Shown: piece by piece, positions 1 through 9,558 of the stretch
Numbering within the stretch: the stretch's first letter is position 1
Layout of the letters: each line of letters starts with the position of its first letter
Assembly (NCBI GenBank): GCA_950022655.1
Contig: OX465589.1
Coordinates: forward strand, 31,907,970-31,971,969
Source of the DNA: Alentia gelatinosa
Lineage: Eukaryota; Annelida; Polychaeta; Phyllodocida; Polynoidae
Length of the DNA: 64,000 bases
Direction: 5' to 3'
Notes under the pieces: generated by a model
What the model was told of the DNA's origin: nothing
The model's database searches: none
What the model saw: only the letters and a program-made list of their open reading frames with translations
Position numbers and translations under genes: made by a program

Positions 1-1398
1 TCAGGCAGGGTATGACAGACTTGGGTAGAGCGACATAGACTTGAGCAGAGTGATGAGAGACAGACTGGGGCAGGGTGAGACAGACTCACACAGGATGAGA
101 CAGACTCAGACAGGGTGAGACAGACTCGGGCAGGGTTAGGTAATACAGACTCAGGCAGGGTGAAACAGACTCAGTCAGGGTGAAGGGAGACAGACAGAGG
201 GAGGGTATAACAGACATGGGCAGTTTCAGGTTAGACAGACTAGGGTAGGTCGAGACAGACTGGGGCAGGGTAAGTTGAGACAGACTGGGACAGGGTGAGA
301 AAGACATGGGCAGGATAATGAGAGACAGACTGGGGCAGGGGTAGACAGAGTCAGGCAGGGTGAGACAGACTCGGGAAGGGTGAGACAATCTCGGGCAGGG
401 TGATGAGAGACAGACTCAGGGAGGGTATGACAGACTCGGGCAGGCCTACTTAATTGGTCGCTAGTTTATGCAGCGACCTTGATATTGACTGCACTTGTTA
501 CTGATAGATTGGCCATCAACCCCTGTCTGTGCTGAGCTCCTCACTCTCAGTCGGATAGATTGACGTGCCGTACCGTACGCAGAATTTAACTCACTGTCGC
601 CCAAATTATCATAGCCCAAGACATCTAAGGATGATACGTACCAAATGCGGATATTCACTTCCAGTTAGAATTCAGCCATGAGACTTTAACACCAGTTAGG
701 GACACATATAACCTACGATCACCTAAAATATGAAGAAAATCGGCCAATTAGATCTAACGATATTCCTATTTGAATCTGGTTGTATCAAATGCTGCTCTGG
801 TGGCCAGTGTAGGCCTACTTAATTGGTCGCTAGTTTATGCAGCGACCTTGATATTGACTGCACTTGTTACTGATAGATTGGCCATCAACCCCTGTCTGTG
901 CTGAGCTCCTCACTCTCAGTCGGATAGATTGACGTGCCGTACCGTACGCAGAATTTAACTCACTGTCGCCCAAATTATCATAGCCCAAGACATCTAAGGA
1001 TGATACGTACCAAATGCGGATATTCACTTCCAGTTAGAATTCAGCCATGAGACCTTAACACCAGTTAGGGACACATTTAACCTACAATCACCTAAAATAT
1101 GAAGAAAATCGGCCGCTTGGATCTAACGACATTCACGTTTGAATATGGTTGTATCAAATGCTGCTCTGGTGGCCAGTGTACTGACGCTGGGTGACTATGA
1201 TAAGAACTAACGTTTTAATTGACAGGTCCTGCCACCTGGTGTATTATGTGAAACCAGGTTCCTCACTACATTCATAACGCCCTTAACATGCCCTCTTCCT
1301 GTCAGACTCAGTGGTCTAGAGGTAGTGTCAGCAAGGGAAACCTATGGTTGAGAGTTCAATCCCCTTCCATGCAGAGCGGTTTTTTTTCCAAGAGTCAT
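1..1398 (+). repeat. Unit 0 (left part missing)
   Basis: Blocks: A 1-441 (cut by the window), B1 442-810, B2 811-1179, C 1180-1398. The second B is a mosaic: B1-type to about 1054, then B2-type from about 1115. B1 has attcctattt where most copies have attcgtgttt. It is copied at 10361-11317. Confidence 0.93.
1305..1387 (+). promoter_or_regulatory. tRNA-like Pol III module 1 (A box, B box, T-tract)
   Basis: tggtctagagg at 1312-1322 fits the A-box consensus TRGYNNANNNG, and gttcaatcc at 1354-1362 fits the B box GWTCRANNC, 31 nt apart as in tRNA genes. A T8 tract at 1380-1387 could terminate Pol III. Taking T at 1312 as tRNA position 8, the T stem forms four of five pairs, but the acceptor, D and anticodon stems do not pair. 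It is therefore not an intact tRNA. It could be a decayed tRNA or the head of a tRNA-derived SINE. In the other copies the A box lies at +7 to +17 and the B box at +49 to +57 from the module start. Here the tract reads gg+T8+cc. Confidence 0.55.
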
Positions 1399-2200
1399 GG
1401 GTGAGACAGTTAGGCTGGGTGAGACAGACTCAGGCAGAGTGAGACAGACTCAGGCAGGGTGAGACAGACTCGGGAAGGGTGAGTTGAGACAGACTCAGGC
1501 AGGGTGAGACAGACTCTGGCAGGATGATGAGAGACAGACTCAGGCAGGGTATAAAAGACACGGGCAGGGCGAGATAGGCTTGGGCAGGGTGATGAGAAAC
1601 AGACTTGGACAATGTGAGACAGACATGGGCGGGATAATGTGAGACAAACTGGGGCAGGGTGAGACAGAGTCAGGCAGGGTGAGACAGACTCAGGAAGGGT
1701 GAGGTGAGACAGAGTCAGGCAGGGTGAGACAGACTTGGGCAGGGTGATGAGAGACAGACTCAGGCAGGGTATGACAAACTTGGGTAGAGTGACATAGACT
1801 TGAGCAGAGTGATGAGAGACAGACTGGGGCAGGGTGAGACAGACTCACACAGGATGAGACAGACTCAGACAGGGTGAGACAGACTCGGGCAGGGTTAGGT
1901 AATACAGACTCAGGCAGGGTGAAACAGACTCGGTCAGGGTGAAGGGAGACAGACAGAGGGAGGGTATAACAGACATGGGCAGTTTCAGGTTAGACAGACT
2001 AGGGTAGGTCGAGACAGACTGGGGCAGGGTAAGTTGAGACAGACTGGGACAGGGTGAGAAAGACATGGGCAGGATAATGAGAGACAGACTGGGGCAGGGT
2101 TAGACAGAGTCAGGCAGGGTGAGACAGACTCGGGAAGGGTGAGACAATCTCGGGCCGGGTGATGAGAGACCGACTCAGGGAGGGTATGACAGACTCGGGC
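1399..2200 (+). repeat. Block A, 20-bp minisatellite (representative 802-bp form)
   Basis: This block is about 40 degenerate copies of a 20-bp core, gagacagactcaggcagggt, with insertions such as gatga or gttga between some copies. On the + strand the core is 14/20 purine and 60% G+C, so the block has strong strand asymmetry. The variant copies occur in the same order in nearly every unit. The block has therefore been amplified mainly as part of the 1.7-kb unit rather than scrambled by internal slippage. The 782-bp form lacks one 20-bp copy. It begins 11 nt after the T-tract of block C and runs directly into block B, where the final gcagg of the minisatellite overlaps the first bases of B. Confidence 0.93.
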
Positions 2201-3432
2201 AGGCCTACTTAATTGGTCGCTAGTTTATGCAGCGACCTTGATATTGACTGCACTTGTTACTGATAGATTGGCCATCAACCCCTGTCTGTGCTGAGCTCCT
2301 CACTCTCAGTCGGATAGATTGACGTGCCGTACCGTACGCAGAATTTAACTCACTGTCGCCCAAATTATCATAGCCCAAGACATCTAAGGATGATACGTAC
2401 CAAATGCGGATATTCACTTCCAGTTAGAATTCAGCCATGAGACTTTAACACCAGTTAGGGACACATATAACCTACGATCACCTAAAATATGAAGAAAATC
2501 GGCCAATTAGATCTAACGATATTCGTGTTTGAATCTGGTTGTATCAAATGCTGCTCTGGTGGCCAGTGTAGGCCTACTTAATTGGTCGCTAGTTTATGCA
2601 GCGACCTTGATATTGACTGCACTTGTTACTGATAGATTGGCCATCAACCCCTGTCTGTGCTGAGCTCCTCACTCTCAGTCGGATAGATTGACGTGCCGTA
2701 CTGTACGCAGAATTTAACTCACTGTCGCCCAAATTATCATAGCCCAAGACATCTAAGGATGATACGTACCAAATGCGGATATTCACTTCCAGTTAGAATT
2801 CAGCCATGAGACTTTAACACCAGTTAGGGACACATATAACCTACGATCACCTAAAATATGAAGAAAATCGGCCAATTAGATCTAACGATATTCGTGTTTG
2901 AATCTGGTTGTATCAAATGCTGCTCTGGTGGCCAGTGTAGGCCTTCTTAATTGGTCGCTAGTTTATGCAGCGACCTTGATATTGACTGCACTTGTTACTG
3001 ATAGATTGGCCATCAACCCCTGTCTGTGCTGAGCTCCTCACTCTCAGTCGAATAGATTGATGGGCCTTACCTTACGCAGAATTTAACTGACTGTCGTCCA
3101 AATTATCATAGCCCAAGACATCTGAGGATGATGCGTACCAAATGCGGAAATTCACTTCCCGTTGGAATATGGCCATGAAACTTTTACACCAGTTAGGGAC
3201 GCATATAACCTACGATCACCTAAAATATGAAGAAAATCGGCCGCTTGGATCTAACGACATTCACGTTTGAATATGGTTGTATCAAATGCTGCTATGGTGG
3301 CCAGTGTACTGACGCTGGGTGACTATGATAAGAACTAACGTTTTAATTGACAGGTCCTGCCACCTGGTGTATTATGTGAAACCAGGTTCCTCACTACATT
3401 CATAACGCCCTTAACATGCCCTCTTCCTGTCA

Positions 3433-3516
3433 GACTCAGTGGTCTAGAGGTAGTGTCAGCAAGGGAAACCTATGGTTGAGAGTTCAATCCCCTTCCATGC
3501 AGAGCGGTTTTTTTTT
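3433..3516 (+). promoter_or_regulatory. tRNA-like Pol III module 2
   Basis: A box 3440-3450, B box 3482-3490, tract gg+T9 ending 3516. This is the commonest form (20 of 37). Confidence 0.55.
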
Positions 3517-3677
3517 CAAGAGTCATGGGTGAGACAGTTAGGCTGGGTGAGACAGACTCAGGTAGAGTGAGACAGACTCAGGCAGGGTGAGACAGACTCG
3601 GGAAGGGTGAGTTGAGACAGACTCAGGCAGGGTGAGACAGACTCTGGCAGGATGATGAGAGACAGACTCAGGCAGGG

Positions 3678-3685
3678 TATAAAAG
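3678..3685 (+). promoter_or_regulatory. TATAAAAG octamer in block A (representative of 33)
   Basis: A perfect TATAAAAG occurs once per unit, always 120 bp after the anchor. Starts: 1550, 3678, 5417, 6736, 8126, 9710, 11469, 13597, 15336, 17095, 18834, 23651, 25410, 27169, 31986, 33745, 35504, 37243, 39002, 40741, 42480, 44239, 45978, 47717, 49476, 51215, 52974, 54713, 56453, 58192, 59931, 61670, 63429. The four units with the 582-bp A block lack it. It matches a strong Pol II TATA box, but it is only a few substitutions from the neighbouring minisatellite variant gggtatgacagac, so it could be a chance variant carried along by amplification. No transcript is known. Confidence 0.35.
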
Positions 3686-4308
3686 ACACGGGCAGGGCGA
3701 GATAGGCTTGGGCAGGGTGATGAGAAACAGACTTGGACAATGTGAGACAGACATGGGCAGGATAATGTGAGACAAACTGGGGCAGGGTGAGACAGAGTCA
3801 GGCAGGGTGAGACAGACTCAGGAAGGGTGAGGTGAGACAGACTTGGGCAGGGTGATGAGAGACAGACTCAGGCAGGGTATGACAGACTTGGGTAGAGCGA
3901 CATAGACTTGAGCAGAGTGATGAGAGACAGACTGGGGCAGGGTGAGACAGACTCACACAGGATGAGACAGACTCAGACAGGGTGAGACAGACTCGGGCAG
4001 GGTTAGGTAATACAGACTCAGGCAGGGTGAAACAGACTCGGTCAGGGTGAAGGGAGACAGACAGAGGGAGGGTATAACAGACATGGGCAGTTTCAGGTTA
4101 GACAGACTAGGGTAGGTCGAGACAGACTGGGGCAGGGTAAGTTGAGACAGACGGGGACAGGGTGAGAAAGACATGGGCAGGATAATGAGAGACAGACTGG
4201 GGCAGGGTTAGACAGAGTCAGGCAGGGTGAGACAGACTCGGGAAGGGTGAGACAATCTCGGGCAGGGTGATGAGAGACAGACTCAGGGAGGGTATGACAG
4301 ACTCGGGC

Positions 4309-4677
4309 AGGCCTACTTAATTGGTCGCTAGTTTATGCAGCGACCTTGATATTGACTGCACTTGTTACTGATAGATTGGCCATCAACCCCTGTCTGTGCT
4401 GAGCTCCTCACTCTCAGTCGGATAGATTGACGTGCCGTACCGTACGCAGAATTTAACTCACTGTCGCCCAAATTATCATAGCCCAAGACATCTAAGGATG
4501 ATACGTACCAAATGCGGATATTCACTTCCAGTTAGAATTCAGCCATGAGACTTTAACACCAGTTAGGGACACATATAACCTACGATCACCTAAAATATGA
4601 AGAAAATCGGCCAATTAGATCTAACGATATTCGTGTTTGAATCTGGTTGTATCAAATGCTGCTCTGGTGGCCAGTGT
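4309..4677 (+). repeat. B1 repeat, 369 bp (representative)
   Basis: First of two tandem 369-bp repeats in a typical unit, starting aggcctacttaatt and ending ggccagtgt. B1 is recognised by tcggatag, gacgtgccgtaccg, taaggatgatacg, ttccagttagaattc and ccaattagatc. It opens with an inverted repeat (4323-4345). Its minus strand carries a 65-codon frame starting at GTG, which is discussed among the rejected items. No similarity to a known element is recognised. B1 copies in different units differ by only a few bases each. Confidence 0.92.
4323..4345. other. Inverted repeat at the start of B (representative)
   Basis: ggtcgct (4323-4329) and agcgacc (4339-4345) are perfect reverse complements with a 9-nt loop, giving a possible 7-bp stem. 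It lies 14 bp inside each B1 and B2 copy, within the stretch that is identical between B1 and B2. In seven B1 copies (starting 17726, 19465, 24302, 26061, 27800, 32637, 34396) the last stem base is G instead of T, which shortens the stem to 6 bp. A role is not shown. Confidence 0.6.
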
Positions 4678-5046
4678 AGGCCTACTTAATTGGTCGCTAG
4701 TTTATGCAGCGACCTTGATATTGACTGCACTTGTTACTGATAGATTGGCCATCAACCCCTGTCTGTGCTGAGCTCCTCACTCTCAGTCGAATAGATTGAC
4801 GGGCCTTACCTTACGCAGAATTTAACTGACTGTCGTCCAAATAATCATAGCCCAAGACATCTGAGGATGATGCGTACCAAATGCGGAAATTCACTTCCCG
4901 TTGGAATATGGCCATGAAACTTTAACACCAGTTAGGGACACATATAACCTACGATCACCTAAAATATGAAGAAAATCGGCCGCTTGGATCTAACGACATT
5001 CACGTTTGAATATGGTTGTATCAAATGCTGCTCTGGTGGCCAGTGT
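4678..5046 (+). repeat. B2 repeat, 369 bp (representative)
   Basis: Second tandem 369-bp repeat, in direct contact with B1. I count 23 substitutions and no indels between typical B1 and B2 (about 94% identity). The first 112 bp carry none of them. B2 marks are tcgaatag or tcaaatag, gatgggccttacctt, tgaggatgatgcg, ttcccgttggaatatgg and ccgcttggatc. This particular copy keeps gacggg in place of gatggg. The 3' end abuts block C. B2 has lost the 65-codon minus-strand frame of B1. Confidence 0.92.
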
Positions 5047-5100
5047 ACTGACGCTGGGTGACTATGATAAGAACTAACGTTTTAATTGACAGGTCCTGCC

Positions 5101-5126
5101 ACCTGGTGTATTATGTGAAACCAGGT
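5101..5126. other. Inverted repeat in block C upstream of the tRNA-like module
   Basis: acctggt (5101-5107) and accaggt (5120-5126) form a perfect 7-bp inverted repeat with a 12-nt loop. It sits 46 bp before the tRNA-like module and recurs at the same place in every C block I read. It could be a cruciform, an RNA hairpin or a binding palindrome, and the sequence does not decide among these. Confidence 0.55.
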
Positions 5127-5171
5127 TCCTCACTACATTCATAACGCCCTTAACATGCCCTCTTCCTGTCA

Positions 5172-5255
5172 GACTCAGTGGTCTAGAGGTAGTGTCAGCA
5201 AGGGAAACCTATGGTTGAGAGTTCAATCCCCTTCCATGCAGAGCGGTTTTTTTTT
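5172..5255 (+). promoter_or_regulatory. tRNA-like Pol III module 3
   Basis: A and B boxes intact; tract gg+T9. Confidence 0.55.
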
Positions 5256-5265
5256 CAAGAGTCAT

Positions 5266-6584
5266 GGGTGAGACAGTTAGGCTGGGTGAGACAGACTCAG
5301 GCAGAGTGAGACAGACTCAGGCAGGGTGAGACAGACTCGGGAAGGGTGAGTTGAGACAGACTCAGGCAGGGTGAGACAGACTCTGGCAGGATGATGAGAG
5401 ACAGACTCAGGCAGGGTATAAAAGACACGGGCAGGGCGAGATAGGCTTGGGCAGGGTGATGAGAAACAGACTTGGACAATGTGAGACAGACATGGGCAGG
5501 ATAATGTGAGACAAACTGGGGCAGGGTGAGACAGAGTCAGGCAGGGTGAGACAGACTCGGGAAGGGTGAGACAATCTCGGGCAGGGTGATGAGAGATAGA
5601 CTCAGGGAGGGTATGACAGACTCGGGCAGGCCTACTTAATTGGTCGCTAGTTTATGCAGCGACCTTGATATTGACTGCACTTGTTACTGATAGATTGGCC
5701 ATCAACCCCTGTCTGTGCTGAGCTCCTCACTCTCAGTCGGATAGATTGACGTGCCGTACCGTACGCAGAATTTAACTCACTGTCGCCCAAATTATCATAG
5801 CCCAAGACATCTAAGGATGATACGTACCAAATGCGGATATTCACTTCCAGTTAGAATTCAGCCATGAGACTTTAACACCAGTTAGGGACACATATAACCT
5901 ACGATCACCTAAAATATGAAGAAAATCGGCCAATTAGATCTAACGATATTCGTGTTTGAATCTGGTTGTATCAAATGCTGCTCTGGTGGCCAGTGTAGGC
6001 CTACTTAATTGGTCGCTAGTTTATGCAGCGACCTTGATATTGACTGCACTTGTTACTGATAGATTGGCCATCAACCCCTGTCTGTGCTGAGCTCCTCACT
6101 CTCAGTCGAATAGATTGATGGGCCTTACCTTACGCAGAATTTAACTGACTGTCGTCCAAATTATCATAGCCCAAGACATCTGAGGATGATGCGTACCAAA
6201 TGCGGAAATTCACTTCCCGTTGGAATATGGCCATGAAACTTTAACACCAGTTAGGGACACATATAACCTACGATCACCTAAAATATGAAGAAAATCGGCC
6301 GCTTGGATCTAACGACATTCACGTTTGAATATGGTTGTATCAAATGCTGCTCTGGTGGCCAGTGTACTGACGCTGGGTGACTATGATAAGAACTAACGTT
6401 TTAATTGACAGGTCCTGCCACCTGGTGTATTATGTGAAACCAGGTTCCTCACTACATTCATAACGCCCTTAACATGCCCTCTTCCTGTCAGACTCAGTGG
6501 TCTAGAGGTAGTGTCAGCAAGGGAAACCTATGGTTGAGAGTTCAATTCCCTTCCATGCAGAGCGGTTTTTTTTTCAAGAGTCAT
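5266..6584 (+). repeat. Unit 3, A block deleted by 440 bp (1319 bp)
   Basis: A 5266-5627 (only 362 bp), B1 5628-5996, B2 5997-6365, C 6366-6584. The deletion is exactly 22 times 20 bp and joins two copies of gacagagtcaggcagggtga near 5530. The missing part holds the middle of A, including the 73-codon minus-strand frame present in other units. Confidence 0.93.
6491..6574 (+). promoter_or_regulatory. tRNA-like Pol III module 4, variant B box
   Basis: The B box reads gttcaattc (C to T at its eighth base), which still fits GWTCRANNC. Tract gg+T9. Confidence 0.52.
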
Positions 6585-7974
6585 GGGTGAGACAGTTAGG
6601 CTGGGTGAGACAGACTCAGGCAGAGTGAGACAGACTCAGGCAGGGTGAGACAGACTCGGGAAGGGTGAGTTGAGACAGACTCAGGCAGGGTGAGACAGAC
6701 TCTGGCAGGATGATGAGAGACAGACTCAGGCAGGGTATAAAAGACACGGGCAGGGCGAGATAGGCTTGGGCAGGGTGATGAGAAACAGACTTGGACAATG
6801 TGAGACAGACATGGGCAGGATAATGTGAGACAAACTGGGGCAGGGTGAGACAGAGTCAGGCAGGGTGAGACAGACTCAGGAAGGGTGAGGTGAGACAGAG
6901 TCAGGCAGGGTGAGACAGACTTGGGCAGGGTGATGAGAGACAGACTCAGGCAGGGTATGACAGACTTGGGTAGAGCGACATAGACTTGAGCAGAGTGATG
7001 AGAGACAGACTGGGGCAGGGTGAGACAGACTCACACAGGATGAGACAGACTCAGACAGGGTGAGACAGACTCGGGCAGGGTTAGGTAATACAGACTCAGG
7101 CAGGGTGAAACAGACTCGGTCAGGGTGAAGGGAGACAGACAGAGGGAGGGTATAACAGACATGGGCAGTTTCAGGTTAGACAGACTAGGGTAGGTCGAGA
7201 CAGACTGGGGCAGGGTAAGTTGAGACAGACTGGGACAGGGTGAGAAAGACATGGGCAGGATAATGAGAGACAGACTGGGGCAGGGTTAGACAGAGTCAGG
7301 CAGGGTGAGACAGACTCGGGAAGGGTGAGACAATCTCGGGCAGGGTGATGAGAGACAGACTCAGGGAGGGTATGACAGACTCGGGCAGGCCTACTTAATT
7401 GGTCGCTAGTTTATGCAGCGACCTTGATATTGACTGCACTTGTTACTGATAGATTGGCCATCAACCCCTGTCTGTGCTGAGCTCCTCACTCTCAGTCGGA
7501 TAGATTGACGTGCCGTACCGTACGCAGAATTTAACTCACTGTCGCCCAAATTATCATAGCCCAAGACATCTAAGGATGATACGTACCAAATGCGGAAATT
7601 CACTTCCCGTTGGAATATGGCCATGAAACTTTAACACCAGTTAGGGACACATATAACCTACGATCACCTAAAATATGAAGAAAATCGGCCGCTTGGATCT
7701 AACGACATTCACGTTTGAATATGGTTGTATCAAATGCTGCTCTGGTGGCCAGTGTACTGACGCTGGGTGACTATGAAAAGAACTTACGTTTTAATTGACA
7801 GGTCCTGCCACCTGGTGTATTATGTGAAACCAGGTTCCTCACTACATTCATAACGCCCTTAACATGCCCTCTTCCTGTCAGACTCAGTGGTCTAGAGGTA
7901 GTGTCAGCAAGGGAAACCTATGGTTGAGAGTTCAATCCCCTTCCATGCAGAGCGGTTTTTTTTTCAAGAGTCAT
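6585..7974 (+). repeat. Unit 4, single hybrid B (1390 bp)
   Basis: A 6585-7386, one B 7387-7755, C 7756-7974. The B is B1-type up to about 7582 and B2-type from 7597, which is what an unequal crossover between B1 and B2 would leave. C carries gaaaagaactta instead of gataagaacta near 7777. Confidence 0.93.
7881..7964 (+). promoter_or_regulatory. tRNA-like Pol III module 5
   Basis: A and B boxes intact; tract gg+T9. It follows the single hybrid B of unit 4. Confidence 0.55.
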
Positions 7975-9558
7975 GGGTGAGACAGTTAGGCTGGGTGAGA
8001 CAGACTCAGGCAGAGTGAGACAGACTCAGGCAGGGTGAGACAGACTCGGGAAGGGTGAGTTGAGACAGACTCAGGCAGGGTGAGACAGACTCTGGCAGGA
8101 TGATGAGAGACAGACTCAGGCAGGGTATAAAAGACACGGGCAGGGCGAAATAGGCTTGGGCAGGGTGATGAGAAACAGACTTGGACAATGTGAGACAGAC
8201 ATGGGCAGGATAATGTGAGACAAACTGGGGCAGGGTGAGACAGACTCACACAGGATGAGACAGACTCAGACAGGGTGAGACAGACTCGGGCAGGGTTAGG
8301 TAATACAGACTCAGGCAGGGTGAAACAGACTCGGTCAGGGTGAAGGGAGACAGACAGAGGGAGGGTATAACAGACATGGGCAGTTTCAGGTTAGACAGAC
8401 TAGGGTAGGTCGAGACAGACTGGGGCAGGGTAAGTTGAGACAGACTGGGACAGGGTGAGAAAGACATGGGCAGGATAATGAGAGACAGACTGGGGCAGGG
8501 TTAGACAGAGTCAGGCAGGGTGAGACAGACTCGGGAAGGGTGAGACAATCTCGGGCAGGGTGATGAGAGACAGACTCAGGGAGGGTATGACAGACTCGGG
8601 CAGGCCTACTTAATTGGTCGCTAGTTTATGCAGCGACCTTGATATTGACTGCACTTGTTACTGATAGATTGGCCATCAACCCCTGTCTGTGCTGAGCTCC
8701 TCACTCTCAGTCGGATAGATTGACGTGCCGTACCGTACGCAGAATTTAACTCACTGTCGCCCAAATTATCATAGCCCAAGACATCTAAGGATGATACGTA
8801 CCAAATGCGGATATTCACTTCCAGTTAGAATTCAGCCATGAGACTTTAACATTAGTTAGGGACACATATAACCTACGATCACCTAAAATATGAAGAAAAT
8901 CGGCCAATTAGATCTAACGATATTCGTGTTTGAATCTGGTTGTATCAAATGCTGCTCTGGTGGCCAGTGTAGGCCTACTTAATTGGTCGCTAGTTTATGC
9001 AGCGACCTTGATATTGACTGCACTTGTTACTGATAGATTGGCCATCAACCCCTGTCTGTGCTGAGCTCCTCACTCTCAGTCAAATAGATTGATGGGCCTT
9101 ACCTTACGCAGAATTTAACTGACTGTCGTCCAAATTATCATAGCCCAAGACATCTGAGGATGATGCGTACCAAATGCGGAAATTCACTTCCCGTTGGAAT
9201 ATGGCCATGAAACTTTAACACCAGTTAGGGACACATATAACCTACGATCACCTAAAATATGAAGAAAATCGGCCGCTTGGATCTAACGACATTCACGTTT
9301 GAATATGGTTGTATCAAATGCTGCTCTGGTGGCCAGTGTACTGACGCTGGGTGACTATGATAAGAACTAACGTTTTAATTGACAGGTCCTGCCACCTGGT
9401 GTATTATGTGAAACCAGGTTCCTCACTACATTCATAACGCCCTTAACATGCCCTCTTCCTGTCAGACTCAGTGGTCTAGAGGTAGTGTCAGCAAGGGAAA
9501 CCTATGGTTGAGAGTTCAATCCCCTTCCATGCAGAGCGGTTTTTTTTTCAAGAGTCAT
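7975..9558 (+). repeat. Unit 5, A block deleted by 175 bp (1584 bp)
   Basis: A 7975-8601 (627 bp), B1 8602-8970, B2 8971-9339, C 9340-9558. The deletion joins two sites sharing ggggcagggtgagacag near 8226. It is the one large A deletion here that is not a multiple of 20 bp. Confidence 0.93.
9465..9548 (+). promoter_or_regulatory. tRNA-like Pol III module 6
   Basis: A and B boxes intact; tract gg+T9. Confidence 0.55.

Larger units (their letters stand above)
1399..3526 (+). repeat. Unit 1, three-B form (2128 bp)
   Basis: A 1399-2200, B copies 2201-2569, 2570-2938 and 2939-3307, C 3308-3526. The first two B copies are B1-type and the third is B2-type, so a whole 369-bp B1 was gained. The third B starts aggccttctt instead of aggcctactt. 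Confidence 0.93.
3527..5265 (+). repeat. Unit 2 (1739 bp)
   Basis: A 3527-4308 (782 bp, lacking the 20-bp copy that reads agtcaggcagggtgagacag), B1 4309-4677, B2 4678-5046, C 5047-5265. B2 has gacgggcc and aataatcat as private changes. Confidence 0.94.
5047..5265 (+). repeat. Block C, 219-bp single-copy segment of the unit (representative)
   Basis: Starts actgacgctgggtgac and ends caagagtcat just before the minisatellite. It occurs once per unit (37 times in the window). It holds an inverted repeat at 5101-5126 and, in its 3' half, the tRNA-like module at 5172-5255. Its length is 219 bp everywhere except 56082-56301, where the T-tract is one base longer. The part upstream of the module shows no recognisable gene. 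Confidence 0.92.
1..5430 (+). repeat. Multi-unit duplication, copy 1 (offset 9919 bp)
   Basis: Matches 9920 to about 15.35 kb base for base at a constant offset of 9919 bp with few differences. Shared rare marks include the three-B unit, attcctattt in B1 near 762, gg+T8+cc at the T-tract, acaaacttgggtagagtgac in A and cgggccgggtg near 2152. The match ends in the A block of the unit starting at 5266, which carries a 440-bp deletion absent from the partner. The left edge is cut by the window. Confidence 0.85.

Noticed and set aside
461..658. 65-codon minus-strand frame recurring in nearly every B1
   Set aside because: It starts at GTG and has no internal ATG, is mostly amino-acid-changed where it varies, has a stop in one copy, and is lost in B2. 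Its conservation follows from repeat homogenisation.
795..805. Chi-like recombination site in gctctggtggcc
   Set aside because: It lacks the exact gctggtgg octamer, and the E. coli signal has no meaning in this eukaryotic context.
1305..1387. Functional tRNA gene
   Set aside because: Only the A and B boxes and most of the T stem are tRNA-like. Acceptor, D and anticodon stems do not pair, so no anticodon can be assigned.
1430..1612. 60-codon minus-strand frame recurring in block A
   Set aside because: It starts at TTG and is a translation of the minisatellite. A 20-bp repeat cycles through all three frames, giving a Leu/Ser/Pro/Cys-rich pattern with no domain.
1845..2066. 73-codon minus-strand frame with ATG in block A, and longer versions (86-388, 7986-8249, 10005-10307)
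   Set aside because: Same low-complexity minisatellite translation. Its ends depend on single substitutions, and it is absent where A is deleted.
1399..2200. CRISPR array
   Set aside because: The 20-bp repeats are contiguous and degenerate with no unique spacers, and no cas genes are present.
2455..2465. Telomere-like ttaggg in B
   Set aside because: Single isolated occurrences (gttagggacac), never tandem.
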